The notes beneath the pieces were generated by a model, which worked only from the letters and a program-made list of their open reading frames with translations, ran no database searches and was not told where the DNA came from. This document shows positions 1 to 8,784 of a stretch of DNA of 44,265 nucleotides, one piece after another. The translations under genes and the position numbers were made by a program. Within the stretch, counting starts at the first letter, position 1, and each line of letters starts with the position of its first letter. This DNA is from Clostridia bacterium (GTDB lineage Bacteria; Bacillota; Clostridia; Peptostreptococcales; Anaerovoracaceae), in NCBI GenBank assembly GCA_900754795.1, contig CAAEEA010000079.1, positions 1-44,265 of the forward strand. The letters are read 5' to 3'.

Positions 1-321
1 AAGCCGGATGCTTCAAAGCCGCCGTTTCTTTATCCTGTGAAGATATTTTTAACTCCGTTCCAACCTTTCAGCGAAAAATGGTTGTTTGGTCGGGGACGGT
101 TCCAACTGTTTTTTCAAAAATCAGATTTAAGTCGGGGTAAAACTGGGAAATAATGCAATTAAATCACTGATATGATCCCTGTTTGCCGCTTTTTAATCGA
201 ATTTGCTCCCGGAGCCTCCGACCAAATTCACTTTTTTTCCGATAAGGTCGGAGTCGTTCCGACTTTATCGGGGATTTGCCGCCTTTTAGTCGGTACATTC
301 GGTACGGGCTCATAGAGCCAT
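1..321. other. non-coding island with hairpins
   Basis: No convincing gene is seen. The stretch is rich in the words GTCGG, TCGGGG and their complements. It holds several inverted repeats: a short one at about 206-216 (GCTCCCGGAGC) and a longer one at about 241-269 (GATAAGGTCGGA, 5-nt loop, TCCGACTTTATC, one wobble pair). Similar GTCGGGG-rich non-coding DNA recurs near 17360-17670 and 42260-42410, which suggests a lineage-specific intergenic element. Its function is unknown. Confidence 0.5.
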
Positions 322-348
322 AAAAAAACGGGCGCCATGGGGCGCCCG
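322..348 (-). terminator. intrinsic terminator of gdhA
   Basis: Read on the minus strand, CGGGCGCC (341-348) pairs perfectly with GGCGCCCG (329-336) around a 4-nt loop and is followed by a run of seven T (322-328). It lies 14 bases beyond the gdhA stop codon. Confidence 0.85.
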
Positions 349-361
349 AAGTGGAGCTTGA

Positions 362-1705
362 TTATACAAGTCCCTGAGCCATCATTGCTTCAGCAACTTT
401 TTCAAATCCGGCGATGTTCGCTCCGGCTACCAGGTTGTAGCCGAGACCGTACTTCTCGCTTGCTTCAGCAGAGTGTTTGTGGATGTTTACCATGATAGTC
501 TCCAGCTGAGCGTAAACCTGTTCAGGTGAGAATACGGTGTGTCCCGCGTTCTGTCCCATTTCGATGCAGGAGCAGGCAACTCCGCCGGCGTTGGCAGCCT
601 TTGAAGGTCCTACGATAACTCCGTTATCCATCAGATATTTGAGGGCATCGTTAGTTGTAGGCATGTTGGAACCTTCGCAGAGGAACTTGCAGCCGTTGGC
701 GACCATTTCTTTTGCGTCTTCCATATGTATTTCATTCTGTGTGGCGCAAGGGATATACAGATCTGCCTTAACTTCCCAAGGTTTTTTGCCAGGGAAGAAT
801 TTGGCGCCAGGGAACTTGTCTGCGTAAGGAGCGCAGATGTTCTTGCCGGAGCCTCTGAGTTCAAGCAGATAATCTACTTTTTCTCCGGAAATTCCGTCTT
901 CGTCCAGGATATATCCGTCAGGTCCGGAAATAGTGATGACTTTGGCTCCCAGTTCGTTGAGCTTGGTAGCTGTTCCCCAGGTTACATTACCGAAACCGGA
1001 AATGGCGACTCTCTTGCCCTTGAGGTTTTCGCCGCAGTGTTTCAGCATCTCTCTGGCGAAGAAAACGATACCGTATCCGGTAGCTTCTGTTCTTCCGGCC
1101 AGTCCGCCGAACGCAAGACCTTTACCGGTCAGAACGCCCTCATATCTGTTGACGATTCTCTTGTACTGACCGAACAGATATCCGATTTCTCTGGCTCCTA
1201 CGCCGATGTCTCCGGCAGGAACATCGGTATTAGGTCCGATATGTCTGTAGAGTTCTGTCATGAAAGCCTGACAGAAACGCATGATCTCAGCGTCTGACTT
1301 GCCGTTAGGATCGAAGTCTGAACCGCCTTTGCCGCCGCCGATAGGAAGTCCGGTCAGGCTGTTCTTAAAGATCTGCTCGAATCCCAGGAATTTGATAATG
1401 CCTGGATATACGTTGGCCGCAAATCTCAGACCGCCCTTGTAAGGTCCCAGGGCGCTGTTGAACTCATATCTGTAGCCTCTGTTTACATGAACTTTGCCAT
1501 TGTCGTCGGTCCATACTACTCTGAAAGAAATTCCTCTTTCAGGCTCGATCAGTCTTTCGATAAGACCTGATTCGATGTATTCCGGATGGGCCTCCAATAC
1601 AGGCTCGATGGAAGTGAGAACTTCCTCAACGGTCTGATGAAATTCCGGTTCGCCGGGATTTCTCTTTTTTGCGATTTCGATGTACTGATCAACGATCTTT
1701 GCCAT
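362..1705 (-). CDS. gdhA: NADP-type glutamate dehydrogenase
   Basis: Interconverts 2-oxoglutarate plus ammonia and glutamate, linking nitrogen assimilation or amino-acid fermentation to central metabolism in the cytoplasm. The 447-residue length is that of the hexameric bacterial class. Visible landmarks are GPYKGGLRF (about 87-95), the catalytic lysine loop PIGGGKGG (about 121-128, K126), PAGDIGVG with the catalytic aspartate (about 163-170) and the dinucleotide-binding GFGNV (about 237-241). The start ATG follows an AGAGGAGATT Shine-Dalgarno. It is monocistronic, with its own terminator, and is read away from the sporulation genes. A consensus promoter overlapped by a 19-bp palindrome lies upstream, so a dedicated repressor is likely. 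The NADP versus NAD preference is inferred from overall similarity only. Confidence 0.96.
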   Translation of the reverse strand: MAKIVDQYIEIAKKRNPGEPEFHQTVEEVLTSIEPVLEAHPEYIESGLIERLIEPERGISFRVVWTDDNGKVHVNRGYRYEFNSALGPYKGGLRFAANVYPGIIKFLGFEQIFKNSLTGLPIGGGKGGSDFDPNGKSDAEIMRFCQAFMTELYRHIGPNTDVPAGDIGVGAREIGYLFGQYKRIVNRYEGVLTGKGLAFGGLAGRTEATGYGIVFFAREMLKHCGENLKGKRVAISGFGNVTWGTATKLNELGAKVITISGPDGYILDEDGISGEKVDYLLELRGSGKNICAPYADKFPGAKFFPGKKPWEVKADLYIPCATQNEIHMEDAKEMVANGCKFLCEGSNMPTTNDALKYLMDNGVIVGPSKAANAGGVACSCIEMGQNAGHTVFSPEQVYAQLETIMVNIHKHSAEASEKYGLGYNLVAGANIAGFEKVAEAMMAQGLV

Positions 1706-1763
1706 GCTTAATCTCCTCTTCTCTTCACATAGAATATGGTTTTGTTACTTATAAAACAAAGTC

Positions 1764-1782
1764 TTTACAATCTCATTGTAAA
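1764..1782. promoter_or_regulatory. 19-bp palindromic operator over gdhA -10 box
   Basis: TTTACAAT-CTC-ATTGTAAA is a perfect inverted repeat with 8-bp arms. Its right arm contains the minus-strand -10 hexamer of the gdhA promoter. The position fits a repressor operator; the regulator is not identified in this window. Confidence 0.6.
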
Positions 1783-1803
1783 ACTACTGATTGGCCTTGT
1801 CAA
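1775..1803 (-). promoter_or_regulatory. sigma-A promoter of gdhA
   Basis: On the minus strand, TTGACA (1798-1803) is separated by exactly 17 bp from TACAAT (1775-1780). The predicted transcript has a leader of about 60 nt before the gdhA start at 1705. Confidence 0.8.
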
Positions 1804-1974
1804 CACCGTGTATACAATATTTTTTTGTATTTTTTCAAGATCATATTAACTAAAGAAAAAGAAGCAGAAACTTTGTTTTTTTAAGCGTTCGGGACGTTCG
1901 GAGATGAGCAGGCGGCGAATAATCAGCCGATGATAGGGCAGACTCTAAATTGAAGTAAAAAACAGGAGGATCTG

Positions 1975-2868
1975 ATGAAGTACAGGACAGATCTGGCCTT
2001 AGAAAGTCAGGAAATGCTTGAAAGGGCGCGCAAAAAAACCGCCGGAGCCGCCGGCGGATATGTGAGCAGAAAGATTCAGAAAGACGAAGATATCACGGTG
2101 ACGGAGATCATCATCGAAAGTCCCGAAGGAGAAAAAGCTCTGGGAAAGCCAAAGGGAACGTATGTGACGATAGAGTCCGAAGCGGTGCTGCGGGAAAAAG
2201 ACGGCATCAAAGAAAGAACGTCCCGGGCTCTCGCGGATGAGCTGACAAAGATGATACCTTTCAGCTATTCACTAAAAGTTCTCGTTGTCGGACTCGGAAA
2301 TGAAAAAGTGACACCGGACAGTCTGGGGCCTCATACTGTAGACAAGGTCAGGATAACGGCGCATCTTTTTAAAATGTTCGATGCGGACGGAGACTGGGAA
2401 ATGGCCAATGTGAGCGGATTCAACCCATCGGTTACGGGGGTGACGGGAATGGAAACGGCCGACCTCATTGAAAAGGCGGTGTCTCTTGTAAAACCGGATG
2501 TTACCGTCATAATCGACTCTCTCGCGGCCAGAGATCTGAAAAGGCTCAGTACCACCATACAGATATGCGATACGGGAATAGAGCCGGGAGCAGGCATGGG
2601 AAACAGGCGAAAGGCGATCAGCAGAGAGACACTCGGCTGCAAGGTAGTAGCCATAGGAGTCCCTACTGTCATAGATTCCCGGACGCTGATAGCCGAAGCG
2701 TCAGAGATAATAGCTTCCTGGGACGAAGAAGCCACAGAAAGATATATTGAAAGCCGGGATCTTGATATGATAGTCACTTCCACCGACATAGACAGGATAA
2801 TAAAAGATTTTTCTGATATTATCTCAAATGCCATAAATATAACACTGCATCCCGGCATATATTCATAA
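1975..2868 (+). CDS. gpr: germination protease GPR
   Basis: Spore endopeptidase that degrades the small acid-soluble proteins (SASP) coating spore DNA during germination. The 297-residue protein is slightly shorter than the Bacillus enzymes. It carries the family signature GNEKVTPDSLGP (about 108-119), then segments matching peptidase family A25, such as the NVSGFNPSVTGVTGMET region (about 145-161). The N-terminus YRTDLALESQE resembles the mature-enzyme and SASP cleavage region, so a long propeptide is not obvious. The start is fixed by an AGGAGGATCTG-ATG context. The gene is followed after 35 bases by spoIIP, the usual pairing in endospore formers. A sigma-G promoter was looked for, but no convincing one was found. 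Confidence 0.95.
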   Translation: MKYRTDLALESQEMLERARKKTAGAAGGYVSRKIQKDEDITVTEIIIESPEGEKALGKPKGTYVTIESEAVLREKDGIKERTSRALADELTKMIPFSYSLKVLVVGLGNEKVTPDSLGPHTVDKVRITAHLFKMFDADGDWEMANVSGFNPSVTGVTGMETADLIEKAVSLVKPDVTVIIDSLAARDLKRLSTTIQICDTGIEPGAGMGNRRKAISRETLGCKVVAIGVPTVIDSRTLIAEASEIIASWDEEATERYIESRDLDMIVTSTDIDRIIKDFSDIISNAINITLHPGIYS

Positions 2869-2903
2869 AGCGAAACTTTATCTGAGGAGAAGTAATAAGC
2901 TTG

Positions 2904-3797
2904 ATGAAAAAAATTCTGACCGGGACAGCAATTCTGATATATATACTGAGTACGGCGGTATGCTGTTTTCTTACGGTGAAACTCGGTGACGGGAATGATC
3001 CCGTGCCCTCCGTCGGACAGACCGGGGAGAGCCGGCAGATTTCCGCCACGGATCTGGGCGTAATGTGTATAAGCGCCGCTTACCCCTCAATGGGCATTGA
3101 ACTTACAGATTCGAGGGATAACGAGAATCCTCCGGCGGAAGAAGCCGAAAAAGAAAACAAAGAAACTGAAAAAGAAGAGGAGGAGCCGGCAGTAACCGGA
3201 GACGACCCGCAGGTGCTTATAGTCCACACCCATGCCACCGAGTCGTATCTTCCTTCTTCAGGCGGAAATTTCCACTCAAAATCAGAGGAAAACACTGTCA
3301 GAGATGTGGGAAATACACTCTCTGCCACTCTCGAAAAACAGGGCATCGCGGTTGTGCACGATAAGACCCTTCACGACGATCCCTCATACAACAATTCATA
3401 TAACAGATCTTATCAGACCGTAGAGAAACTGCTGGATCAATATCCTACCATAAGGTGTGTGATCGACCTGCACCGTGACGCCATAGCCTCTGATACGCCG
3501 GCTGCCACAGTGTCTACGGGAGGCAAGTCCTGCGCCAGGTATTCTTACGTCATCGGAACGGGAGCGTCAACATATCAGGATAACAGAGCTTTTGTAGACA
3601 GTCTCAACCGGACGGCAAAAGAAAATTACAGCGGCTTTACAGGAAAGGTGCTCGAAAGGGGATACATATATAATCAGAATCTTTCTTCAAAGTATCTGCT
3701 TCTTGAGATAGGCTACAATACAAACGACATACAGGACTGCCGGAATACCGCGGAGATATTCGGAAATATACTGGCGGATACTTTGAAAAAGAGCTGA
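2904..3797 (+). CDS. spoIIP: stage II sporulation protein P
   Basis: Peptidoglycan hydrolase (amidase/endopeptidase) that works with SpoIID and SpoIIM in thinning septal wall and driving membrane migration during engulfment. A signal-anchor segment occupies about residues 4-24, followed by a very acidic, Glu-rich linker (about 75-98) and the catalytic domain. Candidate zinc-binding residues lie in VHTHATES (about 107-114), DLHRDA (about 188-193) and LLLEIGYNTND (about 265-275). At 297 residues it is shorter than the B. subtilis protein, mainly in the N-terminal half. A TTG at 2901 directly precedes the ATG at 2904 and is closer to the GAGGAG at 2884, so either could be the start. Confidence 0.93.
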   Translation: MKKILTGTAILIYILSTAVCCFLTVKLGDGNDPVPSVGQTGESRQISATDLGVMCISAAYPSMGIELTDSRDNENPPAEEAEKENKETEKEEEEPAVTGDDPQVLIVHTHATESYLPSSGGNFHSKSEENTVRDVGNTLSATLEKQGIAVVHDKTLHDDPSYNNSYNRSYQTVEKLLDQYPTIRCVIDLHRDAIASDTPAATVSTGGKSCARYSYVIGTGASTYQDNRAFVDSLNRTAKENYSGFTGKVLERGYIYNQNLSSKYLLLEIGYNTNDIQDCRNTAEIFGNILADTLKKS

Positions 3798-3817
3798 AGA
3801 GAAAGAGGCGGTAACGA

Positions 3818-3979
3818 ATGAAGAATTTAAGAACATTTCTGCTGGCGGCGATACTGTTTTTCGCCGCCACTCTCGCGGTCCTTCATGTGGACAGGCAGGG
3901 AGCGCTTATGTACGGAACAGCCGGCGGCATAAGCGGCCGGCTGCAAGTTTTCATTGAAAACAGCCTTGATTTACATTAA
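3818..3979 (+). CDS. 53-residue small membrane protein between spoIIP and lepA
   Basis: Open frame of 53 codons starting MKNLRTFLLAAILFFAATLA, which is a clear N-terminal hydrophobic helix (about residues 5-22), followed by a short Gly-rich and hydrophilic tail. The start lies 20 bases after the spoIIP stop, with a GAAAGAGGCGGTAACGA context providing a modest Shine-Dalgarno. In B. subtilis this slot is held by yqxA, a longer membrane-associated protein of unknown role. Equivalence is suggested by position only, not by sequence. A sporulation-linked function is possible from the neighbours. The coding call rests on length, context and the hydrophobic pattern. Confidence 0.6.
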   Translation: MKNLRTFLLAAILFFAATLAVLHVDRQGALMYGTAGGISGRLQVFIENSLDLH

Positions 3980-4017
3980 AATAGGATATGTAAGAAAATG
4001 TTTTCAGTGAGGAAAAA

Positions 4018-5835
4018 ATGACAGAGAAAAATTATCAGAAATATATAAGAAATTTCAGCATAATAGCTCATATTGACCACGGCAAATCCACCCTGGCGGA
4101 CCGCCTTATCGAAAAGACCGGTCTTGTGGACGAGAGGGATATGAAAGAACAGTATCTCGACAACATGGATCTGGAGAGGGAGAGAGGGATAACCATCAAA
4201 CTTCAGACCACGAGGCTACGCTATCACGCCCGTGACGGTCACGACTATGAACTCAACCTGATAGATACGCCGGGGCATGTGGACTTTAACTATGAAGTTT
4301 CCCGAAGCCTCGCCGCCTGCGAGGGGGCTGTTCTTGTAGTTGACGCCACCCAGGGAGTGGAAGCGCAGACTCTCGCGAACGTTTATCTGGCTCTTGACGA
4401 GAATCTGGAAATCCTGCCGGTGCTGAACAAGATAGATCTTGCGTCGGCGCGTCCCGAGGAAACAAAAGATGAGATAGAAGAAGTGATAGGGCTTGACGCC
4501 TCTGACGCGCCGCTCATATCTGCCAAAGAGGGACTTGGGATAGATGAGCTCCTCGAAAGGATTATAAAGGATATACCGGCGCCTTCAGGAGATCCGGACG
4601 GCAAACTTAAAGCGCTGATCTTCGATTCAAAATACGACAATTACAAAGGCGTGGTGATATATACGAGGATCTTTGACGGACAGGTCGCCAAAGGAGATAT
4701 CATACGCCTGATGAACACCGGCAAAAAGTATGAGGTCACGGAAGTCGGCATGTGTATACCGGGACAGGTTCCGGTCGAAAAGCTGAGAGCGGGAGAAGTA
4801 GGCTACATATGCGGCAGTATCAAGCAGGTGGCTGACGCCAGAGTCGGCGACACCATAACCCTCGAAGAAGACCCGACCGGGGAGATGCTGCCGGGCTATA
4901 AAAAAGCCCAGTCTATGGTATACTGCGGAATCTACCCTGCCGAGGGCGAAAAATACGAAAATGTAAAAGACGCTCTCGAAAAACTTCAGGTAAACGACGC
5001 GGCTTTTAACTTTGAACCTGAGACTTCAACCGCTCTGGGATTCGGATTCCGCTGCGGGTTCCTCGGCCTTTTGCACATGGAGATAATCGTAGAGAGGCTT
5101 GAAAGAGAATTCGCCCTGGCTGTGATCACGACATCGCCGAGCGTTATTTACCGCGTTGTAAAGACGGATGGGACGGTGGAGATGATCCAGAATCCGACCA
5201 ATCTGCCGCCTCAGCAGGAGATCAGTTATATAGAAGAACCTGTGGTCAAAGCCGATATTATGATACCGAAAGAATATGTGGGGAGTATCATGGAACTGTG
5301 TCAGGAACGCCGCGGCAAGATGATCCACATGGAATACATTACCGAAAACAGGGTGCAGCTGCACTATGAGATGCCTCTCAACGAGGTAATATACGATTTC
5401 TTTGACGCTCTCAAATCAAAGACAAGAGGATATGGCTCTCTGGACTACGAGTTTGTAAGATATGAGAGGTCAAACGTGGTCAAGATGGACATACTCCTCA
5501 ACAAGGAACTTGTGGACGCGTTTTCCATGATAGTGCATGAATCAAAGGCCTATGCCCGCGGCAGATTTGTCTGCGAAAAACTCAAGGAGATCATACCGAT
5601 GCACCAGTTCGAGGTTCCCATACAGGCGGCCATCGGGCAGAAAGTCATTGCCAGAGAGACCGTAAAAGCTTACAGAAAAGACGTTATAGCCAAGTGTTAC
5701 GGCGGAGATATTTCGCGTAAGAAAAAACTGCTGGAAAAGCAGAAAGAAGGAAAGAAACGAATGAGACAGTTCGGCACCGTGGAAGTGCCTCAGGAGGCCT
5801 TTACCGCCGTGCTCAAATATGATGAAAACAAATAG
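4018..5835 (+). CDS. lepA: elongation factor 4 (LepA)
   Basis: Ribosome-associated translational GTPase, proposed to back-translocate or help assemble ribosomes under stress. At 605 residues it has the usual length. The G motifs are all visible: AHIDHGKST (about 17-25), DTPGHVDF (about 82-89) and NKIDL (about 137-141). The LepA-specific C-terminal region is present, including the segment around ISRKKKLLEKQKEGKKRM. The start is preceded by GTGAGGAAAAA. It sits in the conserved spoIIP-lepA-hemW order. Confidence 0.97.
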   Translation: MTEKNYQKYIRNFSIIAHIDHGKSTLADRLIEKTGLVDERDMKEQYLDNMDLERERGITIKLQTTRLRYHARDGHDYELNLIDTPGHVDFNYEVSRSLAACEGAVLVVDATQGVEAQTLANVYLALDENLEILPVLNKIDLASARPEETKDEIEEVIGLDASDAPLISAKEGLGIDELLERIIKDIPAPSGDPDGKLKALIFDSKYDNYKGVVIYTRIFDGQVAKGDIIRLMNTGKKYEVTEVGMCIPGQVPVEKLRAGEVGYICGSIKQVADARVGDTITLEEDPTGEMLPGYKKAQSMVYCGIYPAEGEKYENVKDALEKLQVNDAAFNFEPETSTALGFGFRCGFLGLLHMEIIVERLEREFALAVITTSPSVIYRVVKTDGTVEMIQNPTNLPPQQEISYIEEPVVKADIMIPKEYVGSIMELCQERRGKMIHMEYITENRVQLHYEMPLNEVIYDFFDALKSKTRGYGSLDYEFVRYERSNVVKMDILLNKELVDAFSMIVHESKAYARGRFVCEKLKEIIPMHQFEVPIQAAIGQKVIARETVKAYRKDVIAKCYGGDISRKKKLLEKQKEGKKRMRQFGTVEVPQEAFTAVLKYDENK

Positions 5836-5872
5836 ACATGGATCTTTAGGACAGGCGAGGATGGAGCGGGAT

Positions 5873-7063
5873 ATGAGCGCGGGAATATACATACACATAC
5901 CCTTTTGCCTCAGAAAATGTTTTTACTGTGATTTCTTTTCCGGACCTCCGGCAAATGATACCGCCGCGGCTTCTTATATAAAGGCGCTGCTCAGAGAAAT
6001 CAGCTTTTACGGCAACCGGTACGGAAAAGATTTCAAAGCCGACACGGTTTTTTTCGGCGGCGGCACGCCCAGCCTGATTCCGCCGGAACTTGTCGCCCGG
6101 GTGATAAAGACGCTGAGAAACAATTTCGATATCAGCGAGGACGCCGAAATCACTCTTGAATGCAATCCGGCGACGGCCGACGGGGACAAGCTTGCCGGAT
6201 ACAGACAGGCGGGAGTAAACAGGCTCAGTGTTGGGGCGCAGTCTTTTGATGACGATGTGCTTTCGTGTCTGGGCAGGATACATAAAGCGTCTGATATTGC
6301 GGACACGGTAATGCAGGCCCGAAAGGCGGGATTCAGCAATGTCAGCCTCGACCTGATGTTTGCCGTACCGGGACTTGACATGAAAAAGTGGAGATCATCC
6401 CTCAGAGAAGCGCTGGCTCTCCGGCCGGAGCACCTTTCTTTTTACAGCCTTGAAATCGCTCCGGGAACTGTTTTCGGACGTATGGCGGAAGAGGGGACTC
6501 TGCGGGAAACGCCTGTTTCAGCGGACAGGAGGATGTACAAAAGAGCTGTTGAAGAAACAGGCAAAGCGGGATATGTTCATTACGAGATATCAAACGCCGC
6601 GCTTCCGGGAAAAGAGTGCCGCCACAATCTCAAATACTGGAATTTTGAAAGTTACATGGGACTCGGGGCGTCGGCTCATTCGTTTATCGGAGGCGTCAGG
6701 TACGCCAACGTGAACGACACTGAGGGATATATAAATGCAATGAACAGGGAAGATCTCTCAGCTGAAAGGAGGCTGGGGACTTCTGAAGTTTTCGGAGCCG
6801 GATGCGTCAGCGATTATCATATAAACACATTCAGAGACAACGCCGCGGAGATTGCTTTTACCGCGCTCAGGACAAGGCGCGGACTGGTGTTCAGTGATTT
6901 TTACCGCAAGACCCGCCGGGAGTTCTGGGAAATCTTCGATAAAGAAAGACCCGCGTTTGAAGAATTCGTCCGAGGAGGATACGCGGTTTCAGACAGCTAC
7001 CACATAGCTCTTACCCTAAAAGGCATAGACATATCCAACAAGATTATGGCGCTTTTCGTCTGA
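5873..7063 (+). CDS. hemW: radical SAM heme chaperone HemW
   Basis: Member of the HemN/HemW radical SAM family. HemW proteins bind heme and deliver it to respiratory enzymes rather than oxidising coproporphyrinogen. The [4Fe-4S] motif reads CLRKCFYC near the N-terminus after IYIHIPF. The SAM-binding FFGGGTPS follows, and the HemW-type motif HNLKYW is present in the second half. The chosen ATG has GGAG six bases upstream and lies 37 bases after the lepA stop. An in-frame ATG at 5861 and one overlapping lepA at 5819 are alternatives. The neighbour order lepA-hemW-hrcA is standard, but glpK is inserted immediately after, 12 bases on. Confidence 0.93.
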   Translation: MSAGIYIHIPFCLRKCFYCDFFSGPPANDTAAASYIKALLREISFYGNRYGKDFKADTVFFGGGTPSLIPPELVARVIKTLRNNFDISEDAEITLECNPATADGDKLAGYRQAGVNRLSVGAQSFDDDVLSCLGRIHKASDIADTVMQARKAGFSNVSLDLMFAVPGLDMKKWRSSLREALALRPEHLSFYSLEIAPGTVFGRMAEEGTLRETPVSADRRMYKRAVEETGKAGYVHYEISNAALPGKECRHNLKYWNFESYMGLGASAHSFIGGVRYANVNDTEGYINAMNREDLSAERRLGTSEVFGAGCVSDYHINTFRDNAAEIAFTALRTRRGLVFSDFYRKTRREFWEIFDKERPAFEEFVRGGYAVSDSYHIALTLKGIDISNKIMALFV

Positions 7064-7075
7064 CAGGAGGAGAAA

Positions 7076-8560
7076 ATGAAAAAATACATAATGGCCCTCG
7101 ATCAGGGTACTACCAGTTCAAGATGCATCATTTACGACAAACACGGGAATATAATAAGCCTTGCTCAGAAAGAGTTTACTCAGATATACCCCCGCGAAGG
7201 CTGGGTGGAACATGACGCCATGGAAATATGGTCTACCCAGATGGGAGTGGCCCAGGAGGCGCTGCTCAAAGTAGGCCTCACATACAAAAATATCGAAGCC
7301 ATCGGAATAACCAATCAGAGAGAAACTACTGTGGTCTGGGACAAAGAAACCGGTATGCCGGTGTACAACGCCATTGTCTGGCAGTGCCGCCGTACAGCCG
7401 GCTTTTGCGACAAGCTCGCCGGGGAAGGCTGCGGAGACATGATAAGACAGAAGACGGGTCTTCTGATAGACGCGTACTTCAGCGCTACAAAGCTCAAATG
7501 GATACTGGCCAATGTGCCGGAAGCCGGGGAAAAAGCCCGGGCAGGCAAGCTGCTTTTCGGCACCATTGAGACGTGGCTTATCTGGAAGATGACGGGAGGC
7601 AGAGTTCACGTAACTGATTATTCCAACGCTTCCAGAACCATGATGTTTAACATTAACACTCTGGCATGGGATGAAGATATCCTCAGGCTTCTTGATATAC
7701 CTGCCTGTATGCTGCCCAAGCCCGTGGAGTCTTCTGCTGTATACGGACAGACTGATCCGACTGTCTTCGGAGGACCGATAAAGATAGCCGGGGCGGCCGG
7801 AGATCAGCAGGCCGCGCTGTTCGGGCAGACATGCTTTGAAGCGGGGGAAGGCAAGAACACTTACGGAACAGGCTGTTTTTTACTGATGAATACTGGAAAC
7901 AGACCTGTATATTCGGATAACGGGCTGGTTACGACCGTGGCCTGGGGTCTGAACGGCGAGGTGAACTACGCCCTTGAAGGTTCTGTATTTGTTTGCGGAG
8001 CCGCGATTCAGTGGCTGCGCGATGAGATGGGAATTCTCGAAAATTCCGCCGATTCGGAGGCAATGGCCATGTCCGTCAAAGATTCCCTCGGCCTTTATGT
8101 GGTGCCGGCATTTGTGGGTCTGGGAGCGCCTTACTGGGATCCTTACGCCAGAGGAGCGGTGTTTGGCATCACCCGCGGCGCCAATAAAAATCATCTTGTG
8201 AGAGCGACTCTCGAATCCATGGCTTATCAGACTTATGACCTGATCAGAGCCATGAGCAATGATCTGGGCAGCGGGTTCAGAACCCTCAAAGTGGATGGGG
8301 GAGCCTGCGCGAATAATTTTCTTATGCAGTTTCAGGCGGACATTCTCGGCTGCCGGGTAGAGCGCCCTGTGTGCGTGGAGACTACTTCGCTGGGAGCCGC
8401 GTATCTGGCCGGTCTTGCCGTCGGATACTGGGAAAGCAAAGACGATGTGCTCAAAAACTGGCAGGTAGACCGGATCTTTGAGCCAAAGATGGCAGAGAAA
8501 GACCGCGACGCCCTGCTTGCGGGCTGGCACAAAGCGGTCAGCCGCGTAAGGGAAATATAA
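7076..8560 (+). CDS. glpK: glycerol kinase
   Basis: Phosphorylates glycerol to sn-glycerol 3-phosphate with ATP in the cytoplasm. The 494-residue length matches the FGGY-family enzyme. Diagnostic segments are the N-terminal ALDQGTTSSRCIIYD, the substrate-contact NQRETTVVWDKETG and WQCRRT, the GTIETWLIWKMTGG segment, and GAPYWDPYARGAVFGITRG. An AGGAGG lies just before the ATG, and only 12 bases separate it from hemW, so co-transcription is likely. No glycerol facilitator or glycerol-3-phosphate dehydrogenase gene is nearby. Its placement between hemW and hrcA is unusual and suggests an insertion into the housekeeping run. Confidence 0.96.
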   Translation: MKKYIMALDQGTTSSRCIIYDKHGNIISLAQKEFTQIYPREGWVEHDAMEIWSTQMGVAQEALLKVGLTYKNIEAIGITNQRETTVVWDKETGMPVYNAIVWQCRRTAGFCDKLAGEGCGDMIRQKTGLLIDAYFSATKLKWILANVPEAGEKARAGKLLFGTIETWLIWKMTGGRVHVTDYSNASRTMMFNINTLAWDEDILRLLDIPACMLPKPVESSAVYGQTDPTVFGGPIKIAGAAGDQQAALFGQTCFEAGEGKNTYGTGCFLLMNTGNRPVYSDNGLVTTVAWGLNGEVNYALEGSVFVCGAAIQWLRDEMGILENSADSEAMAMSVKDSLGLYVVPAFVGLGAPYWDPYARGAVFGITRGANKNHLVRATLESMAYQTYDLIRAMSNDLGSGFRTLKVDGGACANNFLMQFQADILGCRVERPVCVETTSLGAAYLAGLAVGYWESKDDVLKNWQVDRIFEPKMAEKDRDALLAGWHKAVSRVREI

Positions 8561-8610
8561 AGTCGTAAAACTTCCATATAAATCAGGTAAAAATGGTTTT
8601 GCAGAGTATT

Positions 8611-8663
8611 GACCCGGCAAACAGGAGAAAGCGAACACGGCTCCTTTGCCGGTCTTTCTTTTT
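8611..8663 (+). terminator. intrinsic terminator after glpK
   Basis: GACCCGGCAAACAGGAG (from 8611) pairs with CTCCTTTGCCGGTC (8641-8654), with two small bulges. TTTCTTTTT follows. It isolates the hemW-glpK transcript from the heat-shock operon. Confidence 0.7.
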
Positions 8664-8697
8664 CACAAAAAACACACAAAAATATTTGCAATATCTA

Positions 8698-8726
8698 TTG
8701 ACAATAACCTTCGTCGGTAGTATCTT
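8698..8726 (+). promoter_or_regulatory. sigma-A promoter of hrcA operon
   Basis: A perfect TTGACA (8698-8703) is followed by a 17-bp spacer and TATCTT (8721-8726). The CIRCE operator begins 11 bases downstream, at the expected transcription start. Confidence 0.8.
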
Positions 8727-8737
8727 ATATTTAGTGG

Positions 8738-8764
8738 TTAGCACTCTATAAGCGTGAGTGCTAA
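8738..8764. promoter_or_regulatory. CIRCE operator (HrcA binding site)
   Basis: TTAGCACTC (8738-8746), a 9-base spacer and GAGTGCTAA (8756-8764) match the CIRCE consensus exactly. HrcA binds this inverted repeat and represses the downstream hrcA-grpE-dnaK-dnaJ operon in the absence of heat stress, so the operon is autoregulated. Confidence 0.98.
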
Positions 8765-8784
8765 CAAACAGGAAGGAGGAAGTC

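Noticed and set aside
1885..1974. Sigma-G promoter for gpr
   Set aside because: A GAATA element near 1916 is present, but no acceptable CATnnTA box is found at the right distance.
8758..8784. Earlier start for hrcA
   Set aside because: The ATG at 8758 lies inside the right arm of CIRCE and upstream of the ribosome binding site GGAAGGAGGA, which serves the ATG at 8785.
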